Shown here piece by piece: positions 54,334 to 62,432 of a stretch of 64,000 nucleotides of DNA. Origin of the DNA: Fumia xinanensis (GTDB lineage: Bacteria; Bacillota; Clostridia; Oscillospirales; Ruminococcaceae); contig NZ_JACRSV010000001.1 in NCBI RefSeq assembly GCF_014384905.1, positions 620,001-684,000 of the forward strand, in the 5' to 3' direction. The first letter of the stretch is position 1; each line of letters opens with the position of its first letter. The notes beneath the pieces were generated by a model. It had not been told where the DNA came from, did no database searches, and saw only the letters and a list, made by a program, of their open reading frames with translations. A program made the translations under genes and the position numbers.

Positions 54334-54362
54334 TTGACTCTTCCCTTTAATCCGTGTAATAT
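54334..54362 (+). promoter_or_regulatory. Promoter of the two-domain SGNH gene
   Basis: TTGACT (54334-54339), a 17-base spacer and TAATAT (54357-54362), about 60 bases before the start codon. Confidence 0.6.
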
Positions 54363-54425
54363 GGACAGAGAAAAGGCCCGAACCGCATAACGTGTTTTGG
54401 GGATAACAGGAAGGAAGAATATAGT

Positions 54426-55532
54426 ATGGGCAACAATAACGTATCGGATATTGACAAAAATTTAAAAGTGGAGTCTACTATCGATAAGAAAGATGTGGTT
54501 TTTCTAGACGTTAGGGAAGAACCTTTTCAGGTTTACGGGCTATACGACTATAAAAATGAACCCCAGTTTCTCCGGATGCCCAAAGCGGTTGCCGAGGCTA
54601 CAAGCGCCGGTGTAAAGGAATTAAATCTCTGTACGGCGGGCGGCCGAGTCCGATTCTCCACCGATTCTGCCTATGTAGCGATAAAAACCGAAATGCCTTC
54701 TCTCTGCCTCATGGGACACATGGCGCTGGCTGGTTCTGCCGGATTTGACCTCTATGTGGACGGCGAACTGGGAAGCACTTATTTCCGGACTTTTTTTCCA
54801 CCTTCCCACGAAGGACAGGGCTATGAAGCCGTTATTGAATTTCCCGACCGAAAAATGCGGCAGCTGACTATCAATTTTCCCTTATACAGCCCTGTAGAAA
54901 ATCTGTACATCGGTTTGCAGGATTCTGCAACAGTGGGGGAGGGCAGACACTATCGGTTCGATAAACCGGTGCTCTTTTACGGCTCCTCTATCACCCAGGG
55001 AGCCTGCGCTTCTCGTCCCGGACTATGCTACCAAGGATACCTGTCCCGCCATTTAGATATCGACTATATTAACTTGGGATTTTCTGGAAATTGCTGCGGT
55101 GAGGATGCTGTAGTGGATTACATGACTGACCTGGACATCAGCGTCTTTGTGTGCGACTACGACTACAATGCCCCAAATGCGGAACATCTCGCAAAAACTC
55201 ACGAAAAGATGTTTTTGAAGTTTCGGGAAAAAAGTCCCGATCTCCCTGTTATCTTTATCACAGCGCCTACTTTTTTGGAAAACGATCCCACCACGAATGG
55301 TTTTTCCTTTGACTGGTCGGCTCGCCGCGATGTGATTTACCGCACCTACCGCAACGCTAAAAACCGCGGGGATCAAAATGTCTATTTCATCGACGGATGG
55401 AGTTTGTATGATGGACGAGATCGGGACAGCTGCTCGGTGGACGCGACCCACCCAAACGATCTGGGATTTTTCCGCATGGCCCAAACCATAGAACCGGTGC
55501 TTCAGACAGCTTTGGAGTCTACTCTAAAATAA
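54426..55532 (+). CDS. Two-domain SGNH/GDSL hydrolase, probable carbohydrate esterase
   Basis: This 368-residue protein has an N-terminal beta-sandwich (about 40-170, FDLYVDGELGSTYFRTF) and a C-terminal SGNH domain. Block I is FYGSSITQG (Ser nucleophile), NLGFSGNCCGED is block II-like and DATHPNDLGF carries the catalytic Asp/His pair. The layout is that of GDSL enzymes such as SsfX3-like and Bacteroides acetyl-esterase relatives. There is no signal peptide, so it is probably cytosolic. It lies between guaB and the second DUF4855 gene and may deacylate sugars released by the surface proteins. Confidence 0.85.
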   Translation: MGNNNVSDIDKNLKVESTIDKKDVVFLDVREEPFQVYGLYDYKNEPQFLRMPKAVAEATSAGVKELNLCTAGGRVRFSTDSAYVAIKTEMPSLCLMGHMALAGSAGFDLYVDGELGSTYFRTFFPPSHEGQGYEAVIEFPDRKMRQLTINFPLYSPVENLYIGLQDSATVGEGRHYRFDKPVLFYGSSITQGACASRPGLCYQGYLSRHLDIDYINLGFSGNCCGEDAVVDYMTDLDISVFVCDYDYNAPNAEHLAKTHEKMFLKFREKSPDLPVIFITAPTFLENDPTTNGFSFDWSARRDVIYRTYRNAKNRGDQNVYFIDGWSLYDGRDRDSCSVDATHPNDLGFFRMAQTIEPVLQTALESTLK

Positions 55533-55539
55533 ATTTTAG

Positions 55540-55566
55540 AAAGGCCGGTTTACATCCGGCCTTTTT
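55540..55566 (+). terminator. Terminator of the two-domain SGNH gene
   Basis: AAAGGCCGG (55540-55548) pairs with CCGGCCTTT (55556-55564), ending in a T5 run. Confidence 0.85.
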
Positions 55567-55817
55567 GCCCCGCTAGATTTTTCCAGCTTTCCAGACCAGG
55601 GATTTTGCTCATTTCGGCATATAGTATAAGAGGAGAATGAAGGCAGTCACGGGTATTTTGCCCTATATTTTTCTTGTGTTAATGGGCGTTTAGTCGAAAG
55701 ACACCAACACTTTTAAGGGAACATATGCTGTTATAGCAGTCTTGGGACTCATATGTTGAGATAAAACTACGATGAGAAAGTCAGAGCCTGTGGAGGAAGC
55801 GGGCAGAGGAACGGCCT

Positions 55818-56003
55818 ATGAAGGAATGGGGTTTTGAAAAATTTCTAGAAGAATTTACGATCGAAAATATGATGGATGACTTTTCATCAGGCATGCAGGA
55901 AAAAATGGTAGCGCTTCTGAGAAAAGCCTATATTAGTGGCTATGACAGTGGGGTTCGCATGACGACTGAACGCCTGAGCAAAAAAGATCATCCAAAACCA
56001 TAG
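55818..56003 (+). CDS. Small hypothetical protein
   Basis: This 61-residue, helical and charged protein (KEWGFEKFLEEFTIENMMDD, then KAYISGYDSGVRMTTERL) has a GAGGAA site about 6 bases upstream and a strong terminator directly after its stop. I do not recognise a family. The ribosome binding site, the terminator and the lack of an overlapping gene make it a plausible real gene. It has no membrane helix or signal peptide. Confidence 0.5.
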   Translation: MKEWGFEKFLEEFTIENMMDDFSSGMQEKMVALLRKAYISGYDSGVRMTTERLSKKDHPKP

Positions 56004-56056
56004 AATCCGGCAAGACGAGGAGTGTGACTCCTTGCCTTGCCGGATTTTAGTTTTAG
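56004..56056 (+). terminator. Terminator after the small hypothetical gene
   Basis: AATCCGGCAAG (56004-56014) pairs with CTTGCCGGATT (56036-56046), with an inner AGGAGT/ACTCCT hairpin, followed by TTAGTTTTA. Confidence 0.8.
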
Positions 56057-56240
56057 GACAGGCTGTGCTCTTTCCAATGAATGTGAAAATCAATATTAGA
56101 AAATATTATATAATGGCAGCGATTATTTTATCAGAAAACATAAAATTTTTTTCTCTATAAAAGAGGACATTTTGTTTTGAGTATACAAGCCTTCATTAAA
56201 ATGACGATAAAACAAAATATTTACTTAAATACTGATTATA

Positions 56241-56384
56241 ACACTAAATTGCTTTATATTATAATTAAATTGTCTTAATATTTTTGCCTTATTTTTTATT
56301 TTAAGAGTTATTTAACTGAATAAAGGAATAATCTTTTTTGCCCAAATTTATAGAAATATCACTAAATTGCTCTACAATATAATT
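56241..56384. repeat. Direct repeat of a 26-base AT-rich box upstream of DUF4855 paralogue 2
   Basis: A 26-base box, with CACTAAATTGCT and ending ATATAATT or TTATAATT, occurs at 56241-56266 and 56359-56384 with 22 identical positions. Both copies lie in the 585-base very AT-rich gap before the DUF4855 gene, which otherwise shows no gene. They could be repeated binding sites or promoter remnants. Confidence 0.45.
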
Positions 56385-56506
56385 TTTTTGCTAAAATAAT
56401 ATTTTTAGTAAGATTGTTGATATATTTTTTAAATAATTTAAATGTAAATAGTAAATAAAAAACCATAAAATAAAATTAAAACACTTTTGGAGGAAAATTC
56501 GGAGAA

Positions 56507-56540
56507 TATAATGAAATTATGGTATAGCCAAGGATTGGAG
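56507..56540 (+). promoter_or_regulatory. Promoter and conserved leader box of DUF4855 paralogue 2
   Basis: A TATAAT (56507-56512) is followed by a 22-base box (56519-56540) that starts ATGGTATAGC and ends AAGGATTGGAG. It differs at one position from the box at 62363-62384 upstream of paralogue 3, and the spacing and flanks also align. It may be a regulator site or a 5'-UTR element. Confidence 0.5.
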
Positions 56541-56588
56541 CGGTCCACAGCGTCAGCTGCGGGCAGATACAAGAAAGGAGATTTGGAT

Positions 56589-59500
56589 ATGCTAGGCAAA
56601 AAGAGAAAAAGGACATTGGCATCTCTGCTTTCCATTGTGTTGGCAATGTCATGTGTGTTGACTGCTATTCCCGTTGGCGCATATGATTCATTAGAGCAGA
56701 CAAATGTCGAGTCCGCTGTAACATCGGAGGGCTCTTTACCAGAACCTTCTAAGTCATCGGAAGACCCTGAGGAAGAGATTTCCAAACCGGTCGGGGATTC
56801 TGATCTGGAAGGATCATTGGAGGACTTCAATGGAGAATCTTCAGAAATGGTCAGCGTAATCACTTCTGATGCTACCCCTATGTCGGAAGATTTTTTAGCC
56901 GACGACGAGAGGGTCAATCTCGCCGCGGGGATGAAGTACAGCGGCACCGAACCTTATAAAGAAGGTGCGACGGCTTCTTATCCCGACACCGGCAACAAGG
57001 AGCTGACTGACGGCATTTACGGTGCTTCTGATTATAAGGATCCCATGTATGTCGGTTACGCAGGCGGCAACCGGGATATGGAACTGGTTTTCGACTTTGG
57101 CTATAACCAGACCTTTGATGAAATTAGACTCTATTACGCTTGTCTGGCTGGAGCTGGCGTTGTTCCTCCCGCAAGAGTAGAAGTGTCCTATTCTTCCGAT
57201 AAGCTCAACTGGACTCCCTGGGCAGTCGGAGGCCCAGGCGAATACGGCGACACCTCTCACGAATACTCTCTGTCAGGTGAACCCGTTACCGGCCGCTTTG
57301 TCAAAATCTATGTGAAGTACGGCCTCTACTGGTTCCTCTTATCTGAAGTAGAGATCATGGGTACTTGGGTTGCCCGTGACCTGAGACAGCCGGTCGTTAC
57401 TCTTGACCTTCCCGAAAAGGTCAACAAATACGAAGGCGATACCATCAACTTGAAAATGGATTACACCATTGATAAGATGGGCGATGACGTTACCATTGTC
57501 TGGAAAAAAGACAATGTGGAACTTCCTCAGTTTCAAGACCAGAAATCGATTAAGATTTCAAATGCTCAGGTTTCAGACAGCGGCGCTTATCAGGCTTTCA
57601 TCATCAATCGTTTTAACGATGGATTTGAAATTTCCGGTGACAGCTCAGCTTGTCTGGTGACAATCACCGAGTCGGATCTGGGAGGAGACGTTCCAGTTAT
57701 TGATATCCCGGACAGCGATCCGAATAATCTGGCCTTTAAGAAGACCTATAGCATATCTAATTCGCTGGATGTGGATTATCAGGATGCCGGCCAGCTGACC
57801 GATGGACTCTATGGTTCAGTAGAGGACTATCTGGACGGCAGGTGGCTCGGATTCTCCAAGTCCAAAGCCGCAACTGCTGAAGTAACAGTTGATTTGGGAG
57901 CCTCCCAGGCTATTCGGCAGGTAGAAGCCACATTCCTGCGAGATGAGGTCGCCGGAGCAGAATGGCCTACTAAAGTAGAAGTGTTTACCTCCGACAACAA
58001 GACTAGCTGGAAATCCGCCGGTACATTTGCTGTAAAGGGCGTAACTACTACTGAGACAATGGTTTACAATTTCCAGGAAAAGGTCAACGCAGCCGGCAGA
58101 TATGTTAAGTTTGTTGCAACTCCCGGAAGCAAAGATATTACACTCATAGACGAGGTAAGAGTTCTGAAAACAAGCAATATCCCCGATAAGGGCGAAGAAG
58201 AACCGTCTAAGCCGGTTGATATGAGTAATGACCTGGCTTACGGCAAGTCCTATACATATAGCCGTGAACCCAACAGCGGTTATCCCGATACTGGGAACAA
58301 AGAATTGACCGACGGTATCCATGCGCCGGGCAAACAATTTAGCAAAGAGCCGGAATGGGTTGGTTTCCTGGCGCTTCCCAACGGAGCAGGCACCGAACGG
58401 GAAGATATCGCCGTTACCCTTGATTTGGGACGGGTTGAGTCCTTTGAAGGGGTAAGCATCGAATACTGCTATGACGGCGGAGCCAGCATCCTGTTGCCCG
58501 ACGCTGTCAAAGTGGAAATTTCTTCCGACGGCACTGAATGGCAGACTGTCGTAGAAGGCACCGGCAAAGATATTTCCGGCGGTGGCATGCTCAAGAGCTT
58601 TGTCTACTCCGACAGGGAGGGTATGACTGCCCGCTATGTGAAGTTTACCACTACTCCCACCACCCGCGGATGGCTGTTCATGGATGAAATCGAGGTATTG
58701 AAAACCGTCGATGTCAAAGTGGACCCGTACAATATCGTCCGGGATAAAGGTTATACGATCTCGAGACTTCCCGACAACGGTGAAGACGGCGTTTTAACCG
58801 ACGGCCGTTACGGCGTGACTGCCACTGCTCATGACCCCAACTGGGTCGGCTTCCTGCGGTCCAAGAACGCATCCTATAACCACGTTGAAATGGTCTTCAA
58901 TTTGCAGGGAATGCACTCGATCTCCAATATCACTCTTTACAGCCGGGAAGATGCGGCTTTGAAGCTGACCACCCCAAAAAATCTGAAATTCTATGTTTCC
59001 AATGACGGAAAAGATTGGGCCACTCTGAAAACCTTTAATAAGGGAATCTCTACTTTTGGTATCGAAGATAATACAGCGATGACTTGGGATTGTGAGAATC
59101 CTAACGATGCATTTATATCTACTAGTCCAGAATATACCCAGCCTTATACTGCCTATGTCAAAGTGGCTTTTGACGTTCCTGCCGAGCAGGGCGTTTACAC
59201 CTATGTTGACGAAATCAAAGTCATAGGCGTCAATGTCAAGACGGCGAATGCCGGCCCCTGTTTGGGTGACGGTATCGATCCCTACAATCTGGCATTCAGC
59301 AAACCTTACACCTTGAGTCCCGATGAGCCTGTTAACGCCAATCCCGATGACGGCACCAAGCTGACAGACGGTAACAAAGGCGCTTACGACTTTTCTGATC
59401 CCGCCTGGGTCCAGTTTGTGCAGGCTAAACCTCTCAGCGGCAAACAGGTAGACCGCTGGCCCTTCAAGACCATCGTTGTCGATCTGGAAGAAACCTGTTC

Positions 59501-61649
59501 TATCAGCAAGATCGTCATGTCCATGTGCAGCGGCGCCGGCGACGGCGGTAAAAAGACTCCCTGGTCCATCTACATGCACGCATCTATGGATGGGGAAAAC
59601 TGGATGCCTTTGTACACCATCAATAACATCTCTGATTCCAGAGGCCTCCATCATTACGGCTGGCAGGATCCTGATGAAACCAGCGGTAAGTCCCAAAATC
59701 TCACCGGTGTTGAGGACGGCGTGTTCCAGGCCAGATATGTCCGCGTGGATATCGAGCTGAAGAGCAGCCAAATGGTTGACGAAATTGAGATTTACGGCGT
59801 AAAAGGCGTTACTGACGAATCCAGACCTCTCACCAACCTGACCAAGCTGGAAAATGGCCGGGATTACATGATCGCTTCCGATGAAACCACTAACGGTGTA
59901 CGGGACATGGTTCTCTGTTACAACGGCTGGTATGGCTATCAGAGCGACAGTAACTCCTACAGAGGCGATTGGACACCTGAAAAGTATCGTCCCTACCTAA
60001 CCTATGTAGATTCCGAAGGAAAGGTCATTGACAAAATGTTCGATACTGTTTGCCTACTGGGATTAAGATCCCGTTACGGCAAAGTTTACTCCAATGTGTG
60101 GGGCAATGAAGAAAAAGCAGGTCCCGCAGACTGGGAATGGTATCTCGACAAGACCTTTAAAGAAGGCGGCGACGTCGACAATCTGAACAAAGCGGCAAAA
60201 CGGGCTTCTGAAGAGTTGGGTGATCCCAACTACAAAATCCAGTTGGTCGTCATGTTCCCTAGTATCGACGAGTTGATAACCAATTTTGGCAGCCTGGATG
60301 GCAGCAAAAATCTGAACTTCTCAGAAGCGGCAGACCGGGAATATGCCACTGATTGGTGGATTGATCGGGTCTTTACCGAGATGCTAAGCGGAAAATATGA
60401 ATACATTGATTTTAAGGGTATGTATGAGCTGAACGAACAGCTCGACTTCAGAGAGAGCGTGAGATATGCCTCTGAAAAGACCCATTCCTACGGCGATTAT
60501 TATTACTATTGGATTCCCCACTATCGCTCCAGCGGTTATATGTGGGGCAAAGATTACGGCATTGACTGTACCGCATTCCAGCCCAACCACTTCTTTGAAC
60601 AGCCTGAGGACGAAATGGACTTTGGCGCCGGTGGAACCAAACAGGTTGAAACCGCCTTGAAGATTGCGGCTTATTCCAATATCGGTTTGGAAATGGAATT
60701 TGACGACAACCTGTTTACTCGTCCCAGTTGGTACAACTTAGGCCTCGATTATCTAAACGCAGTGGTAAAACTGGGCGCAGACGGTGACAAATGCTATCGT
60801 AACTGGTATGAAGGCGGCGGAACTTTGGGTAAAGTAGCTGCTTCTAAAGACCCGGTAATGAGAGAATTTTATGACAACTGCTATCAATTGATGCACGGCA
60901 CTTATGTGCCGCGGGAATACATCACTGAATATCCCAGCGGCAGCGACCCTAAGAGAGCCGGATTTAATATGGATGTATTCTACGGCCCTGGTTTTGAAGA
61001 CAACGGCACTTCTTCCGGCGGTTCCACGGCAGGCGGCTCCATCGGGGGCGGCGGAAGCACAACCCCATCGAAACCCGACGTGGATAAACCTGACACTCCT
61101 TCAGACGAGGAGTACACCTGGGAAGAAGTGGATGGTTCCTTCAAGCTGAAAGGCGCGGACGGCGAGTACGTCACCGGTTGGGCCAAAATAGGCGGTAAAT
61201 GGTATTACCTGAATACTGACGGCGTCCGTGAGACAGGCTGGCAGAAAATTGACAATAAGTGGTATTATCTCAACGCTGACGGCGTGATGAAAACAGGCTG
61301 GCTCAAACTGGGCGACACCTGGTACTTCTTGAACGCAGGCGGCGTCATGCAGACCGGCTGGCTTTACAATGGCGGCAGCTGGTATTACCTGAAGGCAAGC
61401 GGCGCTATGGTCACGGGTTGGGTACAGGTTGGAAACAGATGGTACTACCTGAATGCAGGCGGCGTGATGAAAACAGGCTGGCTTCAGCAGGGAAGTACTT
61501 GGTACTATCTCAAAGCTAACGGTACAATGGCTACCGGCTGGAACTGGGTAGACAGCAAATGCTACTATTTCGGCGCCAGCGGCAAAATGGCTGCCAACAC
61601 CACTGTAGGCGGATACAAGCTAGACGCCAGCGGCGCTTGGGTGAAATAG
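56589..61649 (+). CDS. Giant secreted multidomain protein: F5/8C, Ig, DUF4855, wall-binding repeats (paralogue 2)
   Basis: This 1686-residue protein has a signal peptide (KRKRTLASLLSIVLAMSCVL) and an acidic Ser-rich stretch. F5/8C-like domains lie at about 107-254, 370-530, 545-705, 715-880 and 890-1078, with an Ig-like domain at 257-355. DUF4855 (about 1082-1442, ETTNGVRDMVLCYNGWYG), a Gly/Ser/Pro linker and seven choline-binding-like repeats (1507-1686, GWVQVGNRWYYLNAGGVMKT) follow. Its last 16 residues, TTVGGYKLDASGAWVK, equal those of paralogue 1. ATG 56589 has AAAGGAG 7 bases before it and starts the signal peptide. It is probably wall-bound and acts on a surface glycan. Confidence 0.9.
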   Translation: MLGKKRKRTLASLLSIVLAMSCVLTAIPVGAYDSLEQTNVESAVTSEGSLPEPSKSSEDPEEEISKPVGDSDLEGSLEDFNGESSEMVSVITSDATPMSEDFLADDERVNLAAGMKYSGTEPYKEGATASYPDTGNKELTDGIYGASDYKDPMYVGYAGGNRDMELVFDFGYNQTFDEIRLYYACLAGAGVVPPARVEVSYSSDKLNWTPWAVGGPGEYGDTSHEYSLSGEPVTGRFVKIYVKYGLYWFLLSEVEIMGTWVARDLRQPVVTLDLPEKVNKYEGDTINLKMDYTIDKMGDDVTIVWKKDNVELPQFQDQKSIKISNAQVSDSGAYQAFIINRFNDGFEISGDSSACLVTITESDLGGDVPVIDIPDSDPNNLAFKKTYSISNSLDVDYQDAGQLTDGLYGSVEDYLDGRWLGFSKSKAATAEVTVDLGASQAIRQVEATFLRDEVAGAEWPTKVEVFTSDNKTSWKSAGTFAVKGVTTTETMVYNFQEKVNAAGRYVKFVATPGSKDITLIDEVRVLKTSNIPDKGEEEPSKPVDMSNDLAYGKSYTYSREPNSGYPDTGNKELTDGIHAPGKQFSKEPEWVGFLALPNGAGTEREDIAVTLDLGRVESFEGVSIEYCYDGGASILLPDAVKVEISSDGTEWQTVVEGTGKDISGGGMLKSFVYSDREGMTARYVKFTTTPTTRGWLFMDEIEVLKTVDVKVDPYNIVRDKGYTISRLPDNGEDGVLTDGRYGVTATAHDPNWVGFLRSKNASYNHVEMVFNLQGMHSISNITLYSREDAALKLTTPKNLKFYVSNDGKDWATLKTFNKGISTFGIEDNTAMTWDCENPNDAFISTSPEYTQPYTAYVKVAFDVPAEQGVYTYVDEIKVIGVNVKTANAGPCLGDGIDPYNLAFSKPYTLSPDEPVNANPDDGTKLTDGNKGAYDFSDPAWVQFVQAKPLSGKQVDRWPFKTIVVDLEETCSISKIVMSMCSGAGDGGKKTPWSIYMHASMDGENWMPLYTINNISDSRGLHHYGWQDPDETSGKSQNLTGVEDGVFQARYVRVDIELKSSQMVDEIEIYGVKGVTDESRPLTNLTKLENGRDYMIASDETTNGVRDMVLCYNGWYGYQSDSNSYRGDWTPEKYRPYLTYVDSEGKVIDKMFDTVCLLGLRSRYGKVYSNVWGNEEKAGPADWEWYLDKTFKEGGDVDNLNKAAKRASEELGDPNYKIQLVVMFPSIDELITNFGSLDGSKNLNFSEAADREYATDWWIDRVFTEMLSGKYEYIDFKGMYELNEQLDFRESVRYASEKTHSYGDYYYYWIPHYRSSGYMWGKDYGIDCTAFQPNHFFEQPEDEMDFGAGGTKQVETALKIAAYSNIGLEMEFDDNLFTRPSWYNLGLDYLNAVVKLGADGDKCYRNWYEGGGTLGKVAASKDPVMREFYDNCYQLMHGTYVPREYITEYPSGSDPKRAGFNMDVFYGPGFEDNGTSSGGSTAGGSIGGGGSTTPSKPDVDKPDTPSDEEYTWEEVDGSFKLKGADGEYVTGWAKIGGKWYYLNTDGVRETGWQKIDNKWYYLNADGVMKTGWLKLGDTWYFLNAGGVMQTGWLYNGGSWYYLKASGAMVTGWVQVGNRWYYLNAGGVMKTGWLQQGSTWYYLKANGTMATGWNWVDSKCYYFGASGKMAANTTVGGYKLDASGAWVK

Positions 61650-61800
61650 AAAAAGAACTTACTTTATGGCAAATCATTTGTTATTCCGTTAGCAGCTACA
61701 GTAGGTTTTGATCTGTAGGCTGCTGTCCAAAATACGCTAACTTCTCCTCTATCTCCCATAGAATGGAGAGCGATCTATCTCCATCGCTCTCAAGAGAGCA

Positions 61801-61832
61801 AACCGGCTGGTAAATGACCAGCCGGTTTTGTT
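61801..61832 (+). terminator. Terminator of DUF4855 paralogue 2
   Basis: AACCGGCTGGT pairs with ACCAGCCGGTT around AAATG, followed by TTGTTCTTG. It matches the terminator design of paralogue 1. Confidence 0.8.
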
Positions 61833-62350
61833 CTTGTAGAACCATTCTGCAAGTTTAGCTTAAGTATAAAGGATGACGCTGCGCATAGCACAGAAGGATA
61901 TGGAAGTCTTTTATTAAAAAATAGCTGATGCAGTTATATGAGTTATATACTATAGATGATATTCAAAATACCCTAGTATAACATGGGTGAGGGGTTTGAA
62001 AAAATTTTAATGGTTGTGTAAACATAAACTAAAAAACTACAAGATGCGTTTTTGAAAAAACGCGTCTTTATTACTGCCATTACGCCTTTTTTATCTCTGT
62101 CGTAGAAGATATGAAAGATCAAAATGCCGATATGTTTGAAAAATTGTGGAAAATAAGGCAAAAAGAGGAAAAAATAGTGATTTTTGAGGCAAAACCATAT
62201 ATAACAAAGTTGCTGAAAAATAACATTTTTTTGCTGTAAAATTTTTTAACAATCCCATTTTACGGGCTTTTTTTGATATACCTTAAAAAGATTGGTATAA
62301 ATAAAACCATTTGGATAAAATAAGACACTTTTTATAAACAGGCGGTCTTT
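61833..62350. other. Gene-free stretch between DUF4855 paralogues
   Basis: No gene is supported. A hairpin AAGATGCGTTTTT (62042-62054) with AAAAACGCGTCTT (62057-62069), including one wobble pair, may be a terminator. The rest is AT-rich, increasingly so towards the promoter of paralogue 3. Confidence 0.45.
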
Positions 62351-62384
62351 TATAATTATTATATGGTATAGCAAAGGATTGGAG
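62351..62384 (+). promoter_or_regulatory. Promoter and conserved leader box of DUF4855 paralogue 3
   Basis: TATAAT (62351-62356) is followed by the 22-base box (62363-62384) shared with paralogue 2. The preceding 30 bases also align in register (both include ACACTTTT), so the two promoters derive from one ancestor. Confidence 0.5.
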
Positions 62385-62432
62385 ATGCCTATAAAAGCAG
62401 TAATGGGCATATATAGAGAAAGGAGATTGAAA

